From: Cricetomys ansorgei
Lineage: Eukaryota > Chordata > Mammalia > Rodentia > Nesomyidae
DNA length: 64,000 bases
Reading direction: 5' to 3'
Assembly (NCBI GenBank): GCA_026225945.1
Contig: JAMJFZ010001089.1
Span: 2,238,501 to 2,302,500 of the forward strand
In this document: positions 11,180 to 22,021 of the stretch, piece by piece
Layout of the letters: each line of letters starts with the position of its first letter
How positions within the stretch are numbered: the first letter of the stretch is position 1
Position numbers and translations under genes: made by a program
Notes under the pieces: model-generated
Seen by the model: only the letters and a program-made list of their open reading frames with translations
Databases searched by the model: none
What the model was told of the DNA's origin: nothing

Positions 11180-11330
11180 AACTGTATGCTCTCCGTGTAT
11201 GCTGGTACATACATACTAGGCATGAAGAATGGGGTTATGGTAATGCTTCAACCATGGTGAGGGACCCAAAGATGATCTTTAACCACTGTTGCAGTTCGGT
11301 ATTCACTAATAGCAACACCACTGTCTCTTT
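11180..11330 (+). repeat. Unnamed interspersed repeat, copy 1 of a local pair
   Basis: The stretch 'actaggcatgaagaatgggg' ... 'taatgcttcaaccatggtgagg' ... 'ccaaagatgat' realigns with 11770-11910 in the same orientation. I do not recognise the family. It could be one old element interrupted in the middle or a local duplication. Confidence 0.55.
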
Positions 11331-11404
11331 CTGTCCATTTCATTGGAAATGTAATAACCAGGAGTGGCAGGCAACCTTTGTCCATTTGATTGTCAAAGCA
11401 CTAT

Positions 11405-11446
11405 TTTATTAATTAATTAATTAATTAATTAATTAATTAATTATTT
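11405..11446. repeat. (TTAA)n microsatellite, about 9 units
   Basis: A near-perfect AATT/TTAA tetranucleotide run between the two copies of the unnamed repeat. Confidence 0.97.
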
Positions 11447-11769
11447 AACAGATGGTTTGATGTATACCAGGCGGTGTACTTGGCCCATAGAGTAGACATG
11501 AATGTGGAAAATGGAGTCATAGATATTTTTATTTTGCTGCAGGCAAAGTATAGAGATAGATTAAGTAAAAACAATTGTATTCAAGTGGAAATTACCTGTT
11601 GCTAAGGAAGCACACTAGATACAAGGATATGATTATTTCTGACAGGAGAAATGACTTTTTCATAGGTATTTGGGATGTTTTCTGATATCAGTCTTTGAAC
11701 AGGTTCTCAACTCACCCATAGTTTATGGTCAAAAGGCTAGATTTTTTTTCACCATTTCCTTAAATGTTT

Positions 11770-11910
11770 TGCACTGGTTGTATGGGATGGAAGAAGAGTA
11801 TGTACTAAGCATATGAAGAAGGTGGTTGTGGTAATGTTTCACCATGACAAGGTACCAAAAGTTGATTTGAACATGTGCAAGCACAGTGTGAATCCAGATA
11901 ATGGAAGACA
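11770..11910 (+). repeat. Unnamed interspersed repeat, copy 2 of a local pair
   Basis: It carries 'actaagcatatgaagaagg', 'ggtaatgtttcaccatgac' and 'ccaaaagttgat', in the same order as 11180-11330 but diverged. The spacing of the two copies is about 590 bp. Confidence 0.55.
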
Positions 11911-12004
11911 AAGTCTGGTCTTCATTTTGTGGTCAGAGTTGAAGCATGGTAAAATGACACATAAGTAGCTATGTCATGAAGCACATGCTCCCAGAAAGCC
12001 TCTG

Positions 12005-12830
12005 GTCTTTGGAGCCCTGCACAACTGGCCTCTGACTCTCTCTTCCCATCTTCCTTCATTGTTTCCTGTATCCCAAATGGCTGGCCTTGTTTTCCCCAGT
12101 CTGAATAACTGCTACACTCTTCTGGGGTTTTGTATAGACACCTCTTTCTCATTTTTTCAGGTGAAGTTCTGAGACCATCTTTCATTTCCCCTCTACCTTC
12201 AGCCTCAGATGTCTTGATGTCATGGGCCATGGCATTGTTCCTCTGGTTGGTTTTATATTGTCACTTTGGTGTTTTAGGGGATGGTGCTCCTGTCTTTTAT
12301 TCACAGCAGATTCTGAAGAGTCAAATGGAACCAATGCAATTTCCTTTTACCAATGACTAGTAGGGTCAATGGGAGATAAGAGGCTGTCAAACAGGGGCTT
12401 TGGGGGAAAATGTCCTTATTTCTGAGAAGGTCATTGGCTGAGGTGCTCTTTTGTCTTCCTAAAGTTGAAGCCAATGGGACAGTGTCTGAATCTGATGACT
12501 AGCTAAAGCCAGCACCCAGAAGGTGGCCCCAGAGGGACTTCAAAGGGTAAGGGATTTAGTGTCTTCAGGCTCTGTTGTTTGAGCAGAAAGCATTTTCACA
12601 GATGTGATTTTCTTGGTATTGCCCAGCTCTATGTTCATCGTGGAAATTAATAATCTGTGAATCATCCTGTTGGTTTTAATACTTACTATCACTCTTACTA
12701 GAATGCAAGTTTCATTTAGGCAAAATCTTACCTGTCTTGTTGACTATCAATCCCATAACTCTTAGCCAATATGAAGGCATCAATGGCTGACCAATAGAAA
12801 TTTATTGGATGGATGGCTGGATGAGTGGGT
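12005..12830 (+). mobile_element. L2 LINE 3' region relic
   Basis: The left part ('ccctgcacaactggcctctgac' ... 'tcttcccatcttcc' ... 'tggctggccttg') follows the coding-strand 3' region of L2. The right part reads 'tactagaatgcaagtttcat' then 'cttacctgtcttgtt' and 'caatagaaatttattggatgg', the standard end of L2 3'UTR before its tandem tail. The middle (about 12210-12680) is too diverged to prove continuity. No open frame. Confidence 0.6.
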
Positions 12831-12912
12831 TGGTGGGTAGGTTGGTGGACGGGCAGATGGTTGGACGGGTGTGGGTGGGTGGGCGGGCAGGCAGATGGAT
12901 GGATGGATAAGT
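12803..12912. repeat. (TGGA/GGTT/GGGC)n minisatellite
   Basis: Imperfect 4-bp units drift from TGGATGGA through GGTTGGTGG and GGGTGGGTGGGCGGGC back to TGGATGGA. It sits exactly where L2 carries its short tandem tail and probably grew from it. Two His/Pro-rich minus-strand open frames here are artefacts of the repeat. Confidence 0.9.
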
Positions 12913-13440
12913 GACTGGAATGAAGCAGGGAGTTGCATATAACCTTGTATAAAATACCATGCAGGGCCACTGAAGATGGCTGGTGAAAAATGGTTGTAAT
13001 TGCAAGGAAATTCTACAGAGGTAGTGAGAAGCTACCCATTGGAGTTGACAGTAACATTGGTGAAGGGCTGGGCAAAAGGGGACCTCAATGAGAAGGAAGG
13101 GGGTTTATTCTGCTGGCACAGAGGGTATTTGGGAGGGATAGGGGATGTAAGAAGAACACCAGCTGTTCTGGAAAAGGAGATAAATTTTTGAAATGTAAAA
13201 TATAAGTGTCACCTAGTATTATCAGTGTGGAGATCTAGATGGCTGTTGAAAATTTAAGTGTGAAGACACCAGAAGAAAATGCCTGTCTTTATAATCAGTA
13301 CTGGCAACCAGTGTTCCTGGTTCCTATGTGTGACTCAGTATTGTGCATGAACCATGTCCAGTTCAATTTCTATATCCAAACCTTGATTGCATATGGCTTC
13401 ACAGTCCATTGTATGTGATTTCATAATTAAAATCAGCAAT
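12913..13440. other. Unique DNA
   Basis: No recognised repeat or exon. Confidence 0.35.
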
Positions 13441-13443
13441 CAA

Positions 13444-13690
13444 GGCTAGGGCTAGTGGCACAGATCTGTGATCCTAGCTACTTGGAGGATGGAGGCCGGA
13501 AGTTTGCATACCCAGTGTCTACCTGGCCACAGAGGTATTCAAGTTAAGCTGTGCAACTTAGTAAGACTCTGTTGCAAAACAAAAAATAGTATGTGTGCTA
13601 GGGACAAAGCTCAGTAGCAGAGAACTGCATACTATGTAGTAGGCCCAGTGTCCAATCTGTAGTACTACAACAAATGAAACGCAAAGTCAA
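13444..13690 (+). mobile_element. B4 composite SINE (B1 part plus ID-like part)
   Basis: The first half reads as a decayed B1 ('ctagtggcacagatctgtgatcc', 'gctacttggagg', 'aagactctgttgcaaaac'). The second half reads as an ID/tRNA-Ala-like unit ('gctagggacaaagctcagtagcagag', 'aggcccagtgtccaatc'). This order defines B4. Confidence 0.85.
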
Positions 13691-13959
13691 GGAAGGACCT
13701 TGACTGCTGGTTCTCACAGGGAGAGATAACCCTGAGAAAATGCCCCAGGAGCCAGTCTTTAAACGTCTGTATTTGGCGTGCAGTCACCCAGTGTCTCATC
13801 ACACATTATCTTATCTTCCTGATATTCCTCACTTTCCTGAAACATGACTTGTTTGGTCAGTGAAAACACGTCACTTGTCTTGCTGTAGCGTCTTCAAGAC
13901 AGAACAAAATGCCGAGGAACGTGGTCCTAAGTCAGCATGCCTTAGTTAGAACTTTTGTC

Positions 13960-14130
13960 TTTCAGCAGGGTGATCTTGATCATGGTAATTAACCTAAGCT
14001 TCAATTTACTGAATATTGTAATTAATTTTTATGCGTAGGTCATTGGTATCTTTTAAGGATTAAATGAATAAGTTCACAAGAATACTTAGACTGTGCTCAG
14101 CACATAAGAAGCTCCTTATTGATATTGACC
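13960..14130 (+). mobile_element. MIR SINE fragment
   Basis: 'taacctaagcttcaatttact' matches the MIR core (TTAACCTCTCTGAGCCTCAGTTT type). 'ggattaaatgaataag' ... 'tgctcagcacataagaagctcc' matches its 3' end. Diverged but in correct order. Confidence 0.75.
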
Positions 14131-14340
14131 TGGCACAGGAGAGCCTTCAGTGAATAAGCACTGCATCCACAGAAAGACTGGGGTGGCTGCAACAGAGGGT
14201 TCTGACAATTTGATTATCTACACCTGTGGTCAGATACTGCTTTACCTGACTCTCTTGGTCAGTAGCTGTTTCCAATTCTTGGTAAATTTATAGAATGTTA
14301 GATAGAACTAACTTTCTAGATTTTATGTGAGTCCTTCATA

Positions 14341-14358
14341 GGCTTTTTTTTTTTTTTT
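14341..14358. repeat. Poly-T run
   Basis: A T homopolymer of about 16 bases. Confidence 0.9.
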
Positions 14359-14454
14359 ACTGATACCAGCCTAACAGCTCACCTGGAGAATAAAGAATAT
14401 CATTTCCATTCATGAGATAAGGTACTTAAGACAAAAATGTTAAGAATCCTTAAG

Positions 14455-14555
14455 AACTGGGACTGCATAAGAGGTGTAGTAGTAGACCACTTGCATAGAA
14501 CATGTTGGGTTCAAGCCTTAGTACTGCCCCTGAGCCCTCTAAAGGGAAAAAAATA
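14455..14555 (+). mobile_element. ID-like SINE fragment
   Basis: 'agaccacttgcatagaacatg', 'gggttcaagccttagtactgc' and a short A-rich tail at 14549-14557 resemble the tRNA-Ala-derived ID unit or the 3' half of a B4. Confidence 0.6.
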
Positions 14556-14559
14556 AATC

Positions 14560-16551
14560 CTTAATAAGTATTGGCGAAAGGATGAATAAAATATGAGATC
14601 CTAGTTTCTTAGACCCTAATTGGAGGTGTTGATCTTTTATTCCCAGCCTATGCTATCAGTGTTCTGCCCAGGACTTAGGCACAAAATCAATGTTCAGACC
14701 ACCATAGTGTTCTCAGGCTGACTGAGCAACTCTACTTGCAACCAAAGAACTAACCACCATTATGAAACAGTGCTGTTTTGAGCGCGTTTTTTGAGTAGCT
14801 CAGCCAGGGAGCTTTCACTAGTCAACCCAGTATCGATGCAGTTTTGGCCATCTTAGTATGAGTGCCGTGAGTGACAACACACTGGCTTGTTCCCTTTGAA
14901 GACCGTGTAGAGTGGCTTGCGGGGTCGCCCCTTAGCCCTCTGAGCCTAGCTGAGTGAGCTAAGGCCAATGGGTAAGACAGAGTCCATGTGCTTCAAGGCA
15001 ACTGTGTTTAGAAGCTTCCTATGTTTTGTTGTTTGTTTTGTTTTTTACTATGAAAATCTAAAAGTTGTGGCTTTTATCATCTGTAGTGTTTGAAATATAT
15101 TAAAGCACGTATATGGTTTGTCATATAGTAGAATGATATTTTTGGGGAAGTCATTTGTGTTTGCCTCCGGGCGCCTTGGTTCAGGTGAAGGGCCTAGGCA
15201 TTTGGACTGATTTTCCTGAATGCAGGTCTTTTCCTTTTTTCCTTTGTTTGAAAATCCTTACTGGGGCTAGACAATTTAGCACATTGTCTGTGAAATGTGT
15301 TAGTTTTGCTTTCTCTTTCTTGCTAGCATTGTTGTGTTCTACTTGTTCTATTATAAAACCTGTTGTACCCTGTTCCAAATACCACCATAAGTGAGGCAGC
15401 GTGACATAGAGTATTTGAGGAGTGTTGAGCCAGAATTGACTTCCACTTCCCTCTGGTACCCTTATGTTTGGCCAGGGGCAGAGTTTTCTTAAAAACCCAG
15501 GGGAAGGAAGGTCATTTTTAATACGTAGTTGTTTACCTTTTAAATTTTATCACTATTTATCAACTCTGGTTTCTAGATGATAAATCTGTAGATCCTATGG
15601 CCTCTTATAATGAATGTGCTCACAGCTCAAATCTATGCAGATGTAAACAATTGCATGGACCCAGTTTGGGTGGAATTGTATATATAAAACTTTCAGAATA
15701 GTTAAAAAGAATCTCCTTGGTTCGAACTATACTTTTGGCTGCATTCCAACTTTTTTTTTTTTTTGTGGCTAAATATCAACTTGAAAGGAACTGAGTAAAA
15801 ACTCACACAAGCATATCTGTATGTGTGACTCAGGGAGACACCATCCAGCCATGCTACTTTAGCCACCTGAGGCAGCACTCTGATCCTTAGAAGAAGGGAA
15901 GGGTGTGATTCTCAGAAGAATGGGGGCGTTAGGAGGGCCCTTTTCAGTTGTTGTGAGGCCCCAGCTCCCCTAGTCTGTTAGCTTCACAGATACATGCACA
16001 TGTGTTTGCACACATGTAGATACTGTTGATGTTTCAGGGTCTTCCAAGGTCAGGCCTCAGCTCTCAACTCCAAAACAGGGACTGGCTGAGTAAAAAAGAA
16101 GGCTGTGCAGAGATCAGGTCATTCTGTATTGGCCTCTCAGTGACAGCTCCTCCCTTTAACAGACGAGGCAGTTGCAACCCCTACATACAAACATCACGTG
16201 TGAGGACACAGAGCATCAGTTGTCTGTCCACGCCTGCGTCTCTGAGCCAATCAGCATCTCCTCGAGAATATTTTGAACATGCAGGGAAAAAGGCATTAGC
16301 AAACAGCTCAGATTTTATGTTTGTACTGTTTCAAGGAGAGTTTTCAAGTTGGTGTCACTTTTTTCATTTGACTTTCTCTGAAGATGGGCTCTCAGTGTTT
16401 TAACCCATCAATATGTTAAAGGTAGTCTGCTAGCCACGTGATTCTGTTCTCTGCTATGAAGAGGAGGTAGTTTTGGGCCAGAAAGAACTGTGGTCATGCA
16501 TTCTAGTGATCCTTACCATGAATTTTTCTTTGCATTGTTTCATTTACCCAG
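14560..16551. other. Unique DNA
   Basis: About 2 kb with few landmarks: a T run near 15750-15765 and a very weak MIR-like patch at 15398-15470 ('gcgtgacatagagtatttgagg'). A 125-codon frame at 16026-16403 (+) has no domain and no splice context. Confidence 0.4.
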
Positions 16552-16797
16552 GGTCAGCTGCTGAATGAAAATATTAAATTGAAAGTTCCAGAAATAAACC
16601 CTTCATAAGTTTGCAATTGCATACTGTCCTGAGTAGCAAAATGAAATCTTGAGCAGGCCTACTGCTTCCCACCTAAGATGTAACCTTCCCTTTGCATACT
16701 CTCCTCTTATTTTGTTACCCAACTGCCATCTCATCATGTAGCCATTGTCATTTCAGCTCATCTGGAATAGAAGAGCTACTACGATACACTAAGATGC
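16552..16797 (+). mobile_element. Tigger-type DNA transposon, left part
   Basis: 'gaaaatattaaattgaaag', 'ccagaaataaacccttcataag' and 'tcctgagtagcaaaatgaaatc' follow the 5' region of TcMar-Tigger elements. The element is cut at 16797/16798 by an LTR-like insertion and resumes near 17150. The transposase frame is absent (internally deleted copy). Confidence 0.8.
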
Positions 16798-17123
16798 TGT
16801 GATGGCCAATCTTAGTTACCAATGTAACACATCTGGGAAGAAGGAGCTTCAAATGAAGTATCATCTCCATCAGATTGCCCTATGGGCATGTTTCTCTGGT
16901 GTTTTCTTGATGACTAATTGATGTAGGTTGGCTGTAAAAGAAAGAACACAAGCCAGGGAGTGAGGCAGACAAAGATTTTCCTCTATGGGTTTGTGCTTGA
17001 GTTCCTACCCTGACTTCTCTCAGTGATAGACTATAACCTGTAATATGAAGCAAATCCTTTATTTTCCCATGTTGTTTTTGGGCCACGCTGTTTATCCTAA
17101 CAACATAAAAGTAAACTGGAACA
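16798..17123 (+). mobile_element. MaLR-like solo LTR nested in Tigger
   Basis: A 326-bp insertion starting TGTGATGGCCAATC and ending ...CTGGAACA. Landmarks: 'catctgggaagaagg', 'ccatcagattgccc', 'gttttcttgatgac', 'agccagggagtgagg', 'tctctcagtgatagac'. Flanks GATGC / GATAC match at 4 of 5 positions, compatible with the 5-bp duplication of ERVL-MaLR insertions. A truncated relative lies at 22975-23240. I recognise the family as abundant in rodents but do not assign a name. Confidence 0.7.
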
Positions 17124-17149
17124 GATACTTAGAGAGAAAGACCAAAATC

Positions 17150-17365
17150 ATGTACCTGTGTTACAGTATGTAGTTATAGTTACAATTGTTGTTTTAAAAT
17201 TACTGTTAACCTCTGGCTGTTCCTACTTTATAAAACAGTCTTTTGTATGGATATTTATATATAGAAAGAAGCATAGTATGTAGAGGAGTCTACACCATCC
17301 ACAGTTTCAGAAATCCCCTAATAGTTTTGGATCATGACTCCATAGATCCGGGACCTATTGTGGGC
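17150..17365 (+). mobile_element. Tigger-type DNA transposon, right part
   Basis: 'acaattgttgttttaaaattac', 'atagaaagaagcatagtatg' and 'accatccacagtttcagaaatcc' match the 3' region of the Tigger element seen again at 29480-29770. With 16552-16797 it makes one element split by the nested LTR. Confidence 0.8.
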
Positions 17366-17565
17366 AGCAGCTGTGACTGGACTCTCATGGTCATGGTACC
17401 ATCAAGACTTGCCTGAAATCTCCTCAGAGGCCCTTGTGAGCAACACAGAGTATGTAGTCTGGGTCGAAGAAGAATGCACTTAGTTATATTTGCCTTTATT
17501 TGAATGTATCTTCCCAAAGCGTCGATTATTGACTTAATATTAATCTGGAGAAATATTCTAGTCGA

Positions 17566-17900
17566 GTGATTCAGGATCCTGTCCTCAGACTTGTGCAGTT
17601 CATGATTTTTATCAATGACTTTGATAAAGACATGTTTATCAGATTGGCAGTTGGCACCAGGCTGGGAGGGATAGCTAATATGATTAGTGACTTGGTCCTG
17701 AGTCAAGAAAATCTTGATAGCCTAAAATGCACCAGAAATAACCCAGTGAAAAATAGTAAAGTTAAATATAAAGTCTTCAAATTAGGTTTAGAAAATTAAT
17801 TGCACAACTCCAGGGTGGGGAGAGGATGTAATTTGTCACAAATTCAATTTGAGTTAACTTATGACAAGTCTGCTGAAGGATGTAGGTAATAATATGGAAG
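17566..17900 (+). mobile_element. L3/CR1-family LINE, reverse-transcriptase fossil
   Basis: A 77-codon open frame (17566-17799) follows the C-terminal half of the CR1/L3 reverse transcriptase. It shows FINDFDKD (family FINDLDxx), then RLGGIAN (family KLGGVAN), and ends KVFKLGLEN (family KVLHLGxxN). The catalytic Ala-Asp-Asp triplet expected just before the RLGG motif reads Ala-Val-Gly, so the enzyme is dead. Upstream 'caggatcctgtcctcagactt' fits the family's G-S-V-L-G-P segment. Sequence after 17800 decays quickly. L3/CR1 is among the oldest LINEs kept in placental genomes. Confidence 0.85.
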
Positions 17901-18345
17901 CACATATGTAGGCCATGAAAAATAAGACCAGGCACAGCTCACCGGGTTGCTGCACCCCATCCCCGCCCTTTACCTCGGCTATATTGACAGAGTAGGATTA
18001 CCTAATGGCATGCATATTTTAATAAGTTAAGGAAAAATATTCTAACTGCAAGTTGAAATACGTAATTTATGAACACATTCTTTGAAATGGAAATGAGTGT
18101 TTCAGAACACATTTGGGGAAAATGTTAGAGCTCTGAAGCAGGACAGGCCCTTTGCTCTGTCCCTCCTGACTGTCTGTCCCTGCAGGCCCCTGCTATGTCT
18201 GTGACCTAAAACAAGGTAACCAAAGAGCATCTTCTTCCTAAGTTACTGTCCCACCTCCCCCGCCTTGGTCCTCCTGAGTGGAAATGCATGGTGAATAGAA
18301 ATGGGATTTTTGTAGGATCCATTGAGGACTTAAGAAATAAAGCAG
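17901..18345. other. Unique DNA
   Basis: No recognised repeat or exon, apart from possible further decayed L3 sequence at the left edge. Confidence 0.35.
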
Positions 18346-18389
<44 letters not shown>

Positions 18390-18401
18390 ATGTGTGTGTG
18401 T
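18346..18401. repeat. (TG)n microsatellite with one CA interruption
   Basis: About 28 GT units with an AG near the start and a 'gcatg' break near 18388. Confidence 0.98.
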
Positions 18402-20602
18402 TGGTCAAATTAATGTTGCAAATTTAACGAAAGCACTCTGTGGGACTCTCCTTGCAATTAGACTTCAGCAGTGTTCACTGGCAGCTGGAAAAAGCAGCCG
18501 GTCCTTCATGTGTCTTACACCCCTTTTCAGTCCCCCTCCCTAGGAAGAAAAATACTCTGGCACCAGCATCCCTTTGTCTTGATTCAGAATGGACACCACC
18601 TGCCTCCACAGCCCAGGGGAGCCCTCCATGTGTCTCCCTGAGGCATGCCACATGGAAGTGTGTACATGGTGCCAGACCAGTGTGCTAAAAGGATGGGGAG
18701 GGGAGGCACCATGCTGGAGTTCTGCAAACTTGAAGCCACAGCTACCTGTTTATTAGCTAGTTAAGCTCGCCCATGGTGTTGTGAAGGGGGAATAAAGAGG
18801 CATGGGTTTTACTACAAAGCTGTCAGTCGGACACAGAGCTGATTTAATTACAGCCACAGTTTCTCTTCCTTCTTCCTATCCTTTGAGCCCTCACAGTTTG
18901 TTGTTACCAGGGTTGGAAAGGGGGCAGGGTGAACTGTCACCGGCCACTTTTTACTAGCTGTCCAGGGTTTATACCCATCAAGTTGACTCTTTAAAAGAAA
19001 ACAAAAATTAGATTTAATTTCCCATCATCACATCCACTGTCTCTCAGAACACAGTCTTATTTGTTGCCTGCTTTTGATATGCTTAGCATCACAAGAACTT
19101 CCTCCTGTATCTCTCATTGAGCCTTTAAGCTTATCTAAACCCTTTCCCTGAGGACTGGAGGCCTCTGTGAATAACCATGTGCTATGAGGGGTGGGGGCTG
19201 GAGCAGCAGGCCCTGGGGGGACAACCCCCTGGCTTCCAGATAGCCTTCAGGCCAGTCTAGGCTCCCATCACAGAGCCCTTGGTGGCTTCTTGCTCTTTTG
19301 TAAGTTCCCACGGTCATTCCTGGGAATTCCTTTTAAACATGAAAGAATTAACAGAGACTTTATTGGAGAATTGTTCCAGAATGACAACTAAGCTTGGTGA
19401 AATGAAAAGGGAGCAAAGCCAAGGAAACACTGGCCATTTTTCTTTTGGAATTAAACTGCAAAATACCACATTTCAAAAAAAAAAAAAAAATCCAAGAAAC
19501 ACCTTGCCTGTGCCAGTTGTTTATTTCCAGACTCAAGTTTCTTCATAGGTCCGCGTCATCTTCCAGTCGCTTTGTCAGGATTTTCTTTCCTAATGGTAAT
19601 GAAATAATGTAGATATAGTAAGTGTTGTGTCAGATTTGCTGGACTGGGGCCTGTGCTGAGTCAGTGAAGAGAGATGGGGTGTCCATTTACCTCCCTTGCC
19701 ACTGGGCCCCTTACCCTGCCATCCATTGTTGGAAAGCAGAAGCCTGAACAGAGGCTAGAATCCTTAATTAGATTGTGGGTAGGGAAGCACCTGCCCTTTT
19801 CTCCCTTCTCTTGATGAGCAGGGAGTATACATGGCCTCAGATTTTGCTGAGAGAGTGGTAGTCGCTGTGAGGAAAGGGACAAAGCTTAGCCCCTTCTGAT
19901 CTGCAGCACCCCCCCTCTGGAAAGGCACCATATCCTTCAGAGGTGGCTAGTGCTCTATAAATGGGAAGTGACTTGGAGGAGCCTGTCCATGTCCCACCTC
20001 TCTCCCCACCACTTACTTGACAGTGATTATAGAGACCGTTTCTCCTAGAGGGAGAAAGCCCAGGATCTCAGTTATTCTCTGTGCATGAGTCAAAATTACC
20101 AGGTATTCCTGTGACCGTATTCTTCTGCCTGTTAGGAAATCTGTTTCTTGTACTTGGGTGGACTTGGAATTGCCCTTCCTTCAGTGTAGACATGAGCTGG
20201 GGTTTACTTTTCTCCTTCACGAAATGGGGACACTTGCTAGTGAGACTGTTTTTAAGAAAACACAGGTAAGAAATGCAGAAGTGATAATTGTGACATATTA
20301 GTCAGTGGTGGGCAGTACAGCTAGGGTATGTCGTGGTCTGCATTTTTATCTTAGTTCAAACTCAGATCACTTAAATACTATAACGGAAAATAGGGAGATG
20401 TTCTCATCATAGTTTTACCATCTTGCCATTATTAAGGTATAAACCCAGATAGGATCTAATCTTTTTTCTTCCAGGAACTATGATTATGGTTGCCTAGACT
20501 TCTAAAGTAAATGTCTTAGGCTATGTAGCCTTTTGATTATCTCCCTTACTCTTCTTCTTTTAGTTTTTAAGCCCCACCCCTATGTGTGTCTGTGCGCTTC
20601 CA

Positions 20603-20605
<3 letters not shown>
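18402..20605. other. Unique DNA, no gene seen
   Basis: About 2.2 kb without recognised transposons. An A run lies at 19475-19491. Short open frames (60-89 codons) have no domains. A patch at 18770-18865 (TTTAATTACAG, TTATTAGCTAGTTAA nearby) is AT-motif rich and repeat-free. Confidence 0.4.

Positions 20606-20651
<46 letters not shown>
20606..20651. repeat. (TG)n microsatellite, about 23 units
   Basis: A perfect GT run. It is the CA tail side of the adjoining minus-strand SINE. Confidence 0.98.
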
Positions 20652-20653
<2 letters not shown>

Positions 20654-20654
20654 C

Positions 20655-20760
20655 CTGGATCGTGATCCATCCAACGTGAGTGCTGGGAACCAAACTTAGG
20701 TTCTCTGGATAAGCAGCATGGGCTTTTAACCACCAAACCACTTCTCTGGTCCTTTTTCTT
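20655..20760 (-). mobile_element. B2/B3 SINE head, truncated
   Basis: On the minus strand: 'gaccagagaagtggtttggtgg', 'agcccatgctgcttatccag', 'ggttcccagcactca'. This is the tRNA-like 5' part only. Confidence 0.8.
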
Positions 20761-20841
20761 TTAACAATATGAAAGTCTCTCCCAGTCCAAAATCAGTTTT
20801 GGTGAGCAGACAACCTGTAGTTTACCAGCCAGTGCTCCAGG

Positions 20842-21002
20842 CTGCCCTGTCCAGTGTGCAGCCACTAGCTGCACATGGATGTATAAATGTAAATCAGTCC
20901 ATCTTAAGCAAAAATGAAAATTAAATTCCACAGTCACATCAGTCACCTTTCCAGTGCCTAGTAGACATGTGTTAGCTGGCGGCCACCAGTTGGACAGCAC
21001 AG
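20842..21002. mobile_element. hAT-like non-autonomous transposon (161 bp)
   Basis: The left end CTGCCCTGTCCAGTGTG and the reverse complement of the right end CTGTGCTGTCCAACTGG pair as imperfect inverted repeats that extend about 35 bp ('gccactagctgcacatg' versus 'gccgccagctaacacatg'). The centre is A/T-rich ('aaaatgaaaattaaattcc'). This is the layout of mammal-wide hAT-Charlie relics. No target duplication survives. Confidence 0.75.
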
Positions 21003-21084
21003 TTAGAGAATATTTCCAGAACATAGACAAGGTTTACCTGGGAAAGCCCTGCTCCCTTGTTTGCTAGAATCCTATACTGCTCAG

Positions 21085-21250
21085 CCTTGTGAACTCAAGC
21101 TGGTTATTTATTCTTCCCAAGGCTTTGTTCCCTCGATTGTAAAGTGGAAATTATTACCTTACCTCTCTCAAGGATGTGGTCAGGATTTAATGAGTATAAA
21201 TTACTGAACACAGGGCCATTTACACTTGGTAAATGCTGGCTATTAATATC
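21085..21250 (+). mobile_element. MIR SINE
   Basis: 'gtgaactcaagctggttattta', 'ctcgattgtaaagtggaaattattacc', 'ggtcaggatttaatgagta' and 'cacttggtaaatgctggctatt' follow MIR from core to 3' end in order. Confidence 0.88.
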
Positions 21251-22015
21251 ATAGACAAAGACATATTTTGGTGACTGTTAATTGTAGTAATACTTAAAAA
21301 AAACAATATTTGACAAAGAGGATATTACCATCCTTTTTAACAGAACATTTGTGAAGTAAGAAGCTATACCTTTGTGTTTCAGTAGCTGGCCAGTGAAAGG
21401 GAAGTTTTCCTCTGAGCCCTGACTGGATTTCTGGTCTGTTCTTCTCTGTCATTTCTACAACTTGATATCATTTAAACTTTCTATCGGGTGAGTGCTCACT
21501 CTGGTAATTTTGAGGAAAATCCACAGTAAACGTTTTTTCGGTTTAGTTCTAGAGATGAAGATTATCTCACAAGGGAGAATACTCTGCAATTGGGATTTCA
21601 GAGTGAATCATCCTTTTACCTTTGCTTATTCAGAATCAGAGCCTACACTGTGTTGATTGGCTCCTCCTTGCCCTGCTAGTTATCGCTCATTGTTGAACAA
21701 CAGACTTCTTATATGTGTAAAGAACCAAATGTGGCATTGGCCACTGTACTCACAGGGCCATGGGCTGCTTGCTGCACTCCTTCTTTCCACAGTTATTGTA
21801 TCATGTGACTATATAAGCTGCCCAATGGAGCTAACCCTTTACTTTTTCATGAAGGGATCTGTGTCTATCCTCACTAAAGAAAATTTATGGTGTTTAAGTG
21901 TTATGGTGTTTATGGTGCTGTCAGTTAATATGATATTTCATCTTGGTTGATAACTTGACACACTTGCGAGGAAGGAACCTAAATAAAAGAATTGCTTCCT
22001 TTGGATTGACCCACG
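21251..22015. other. Unique DNA
   Basis: No recognised repeat. A 97-codon open frame at 21657-21950 has no domain. Confidence 0.35.
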
Positions 22016-22021
22016 GGAATG

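Noticed and set aside
12728..13005. His/Pro-rich minus-strand frames
   Set aside because: They are translations of the TGGA/GGTT minisatellite.
16026..16403. 125-codon plus-strand frame
   Set aside because: No domain and no splice-site context; its length is expected by chance in 64 kb.
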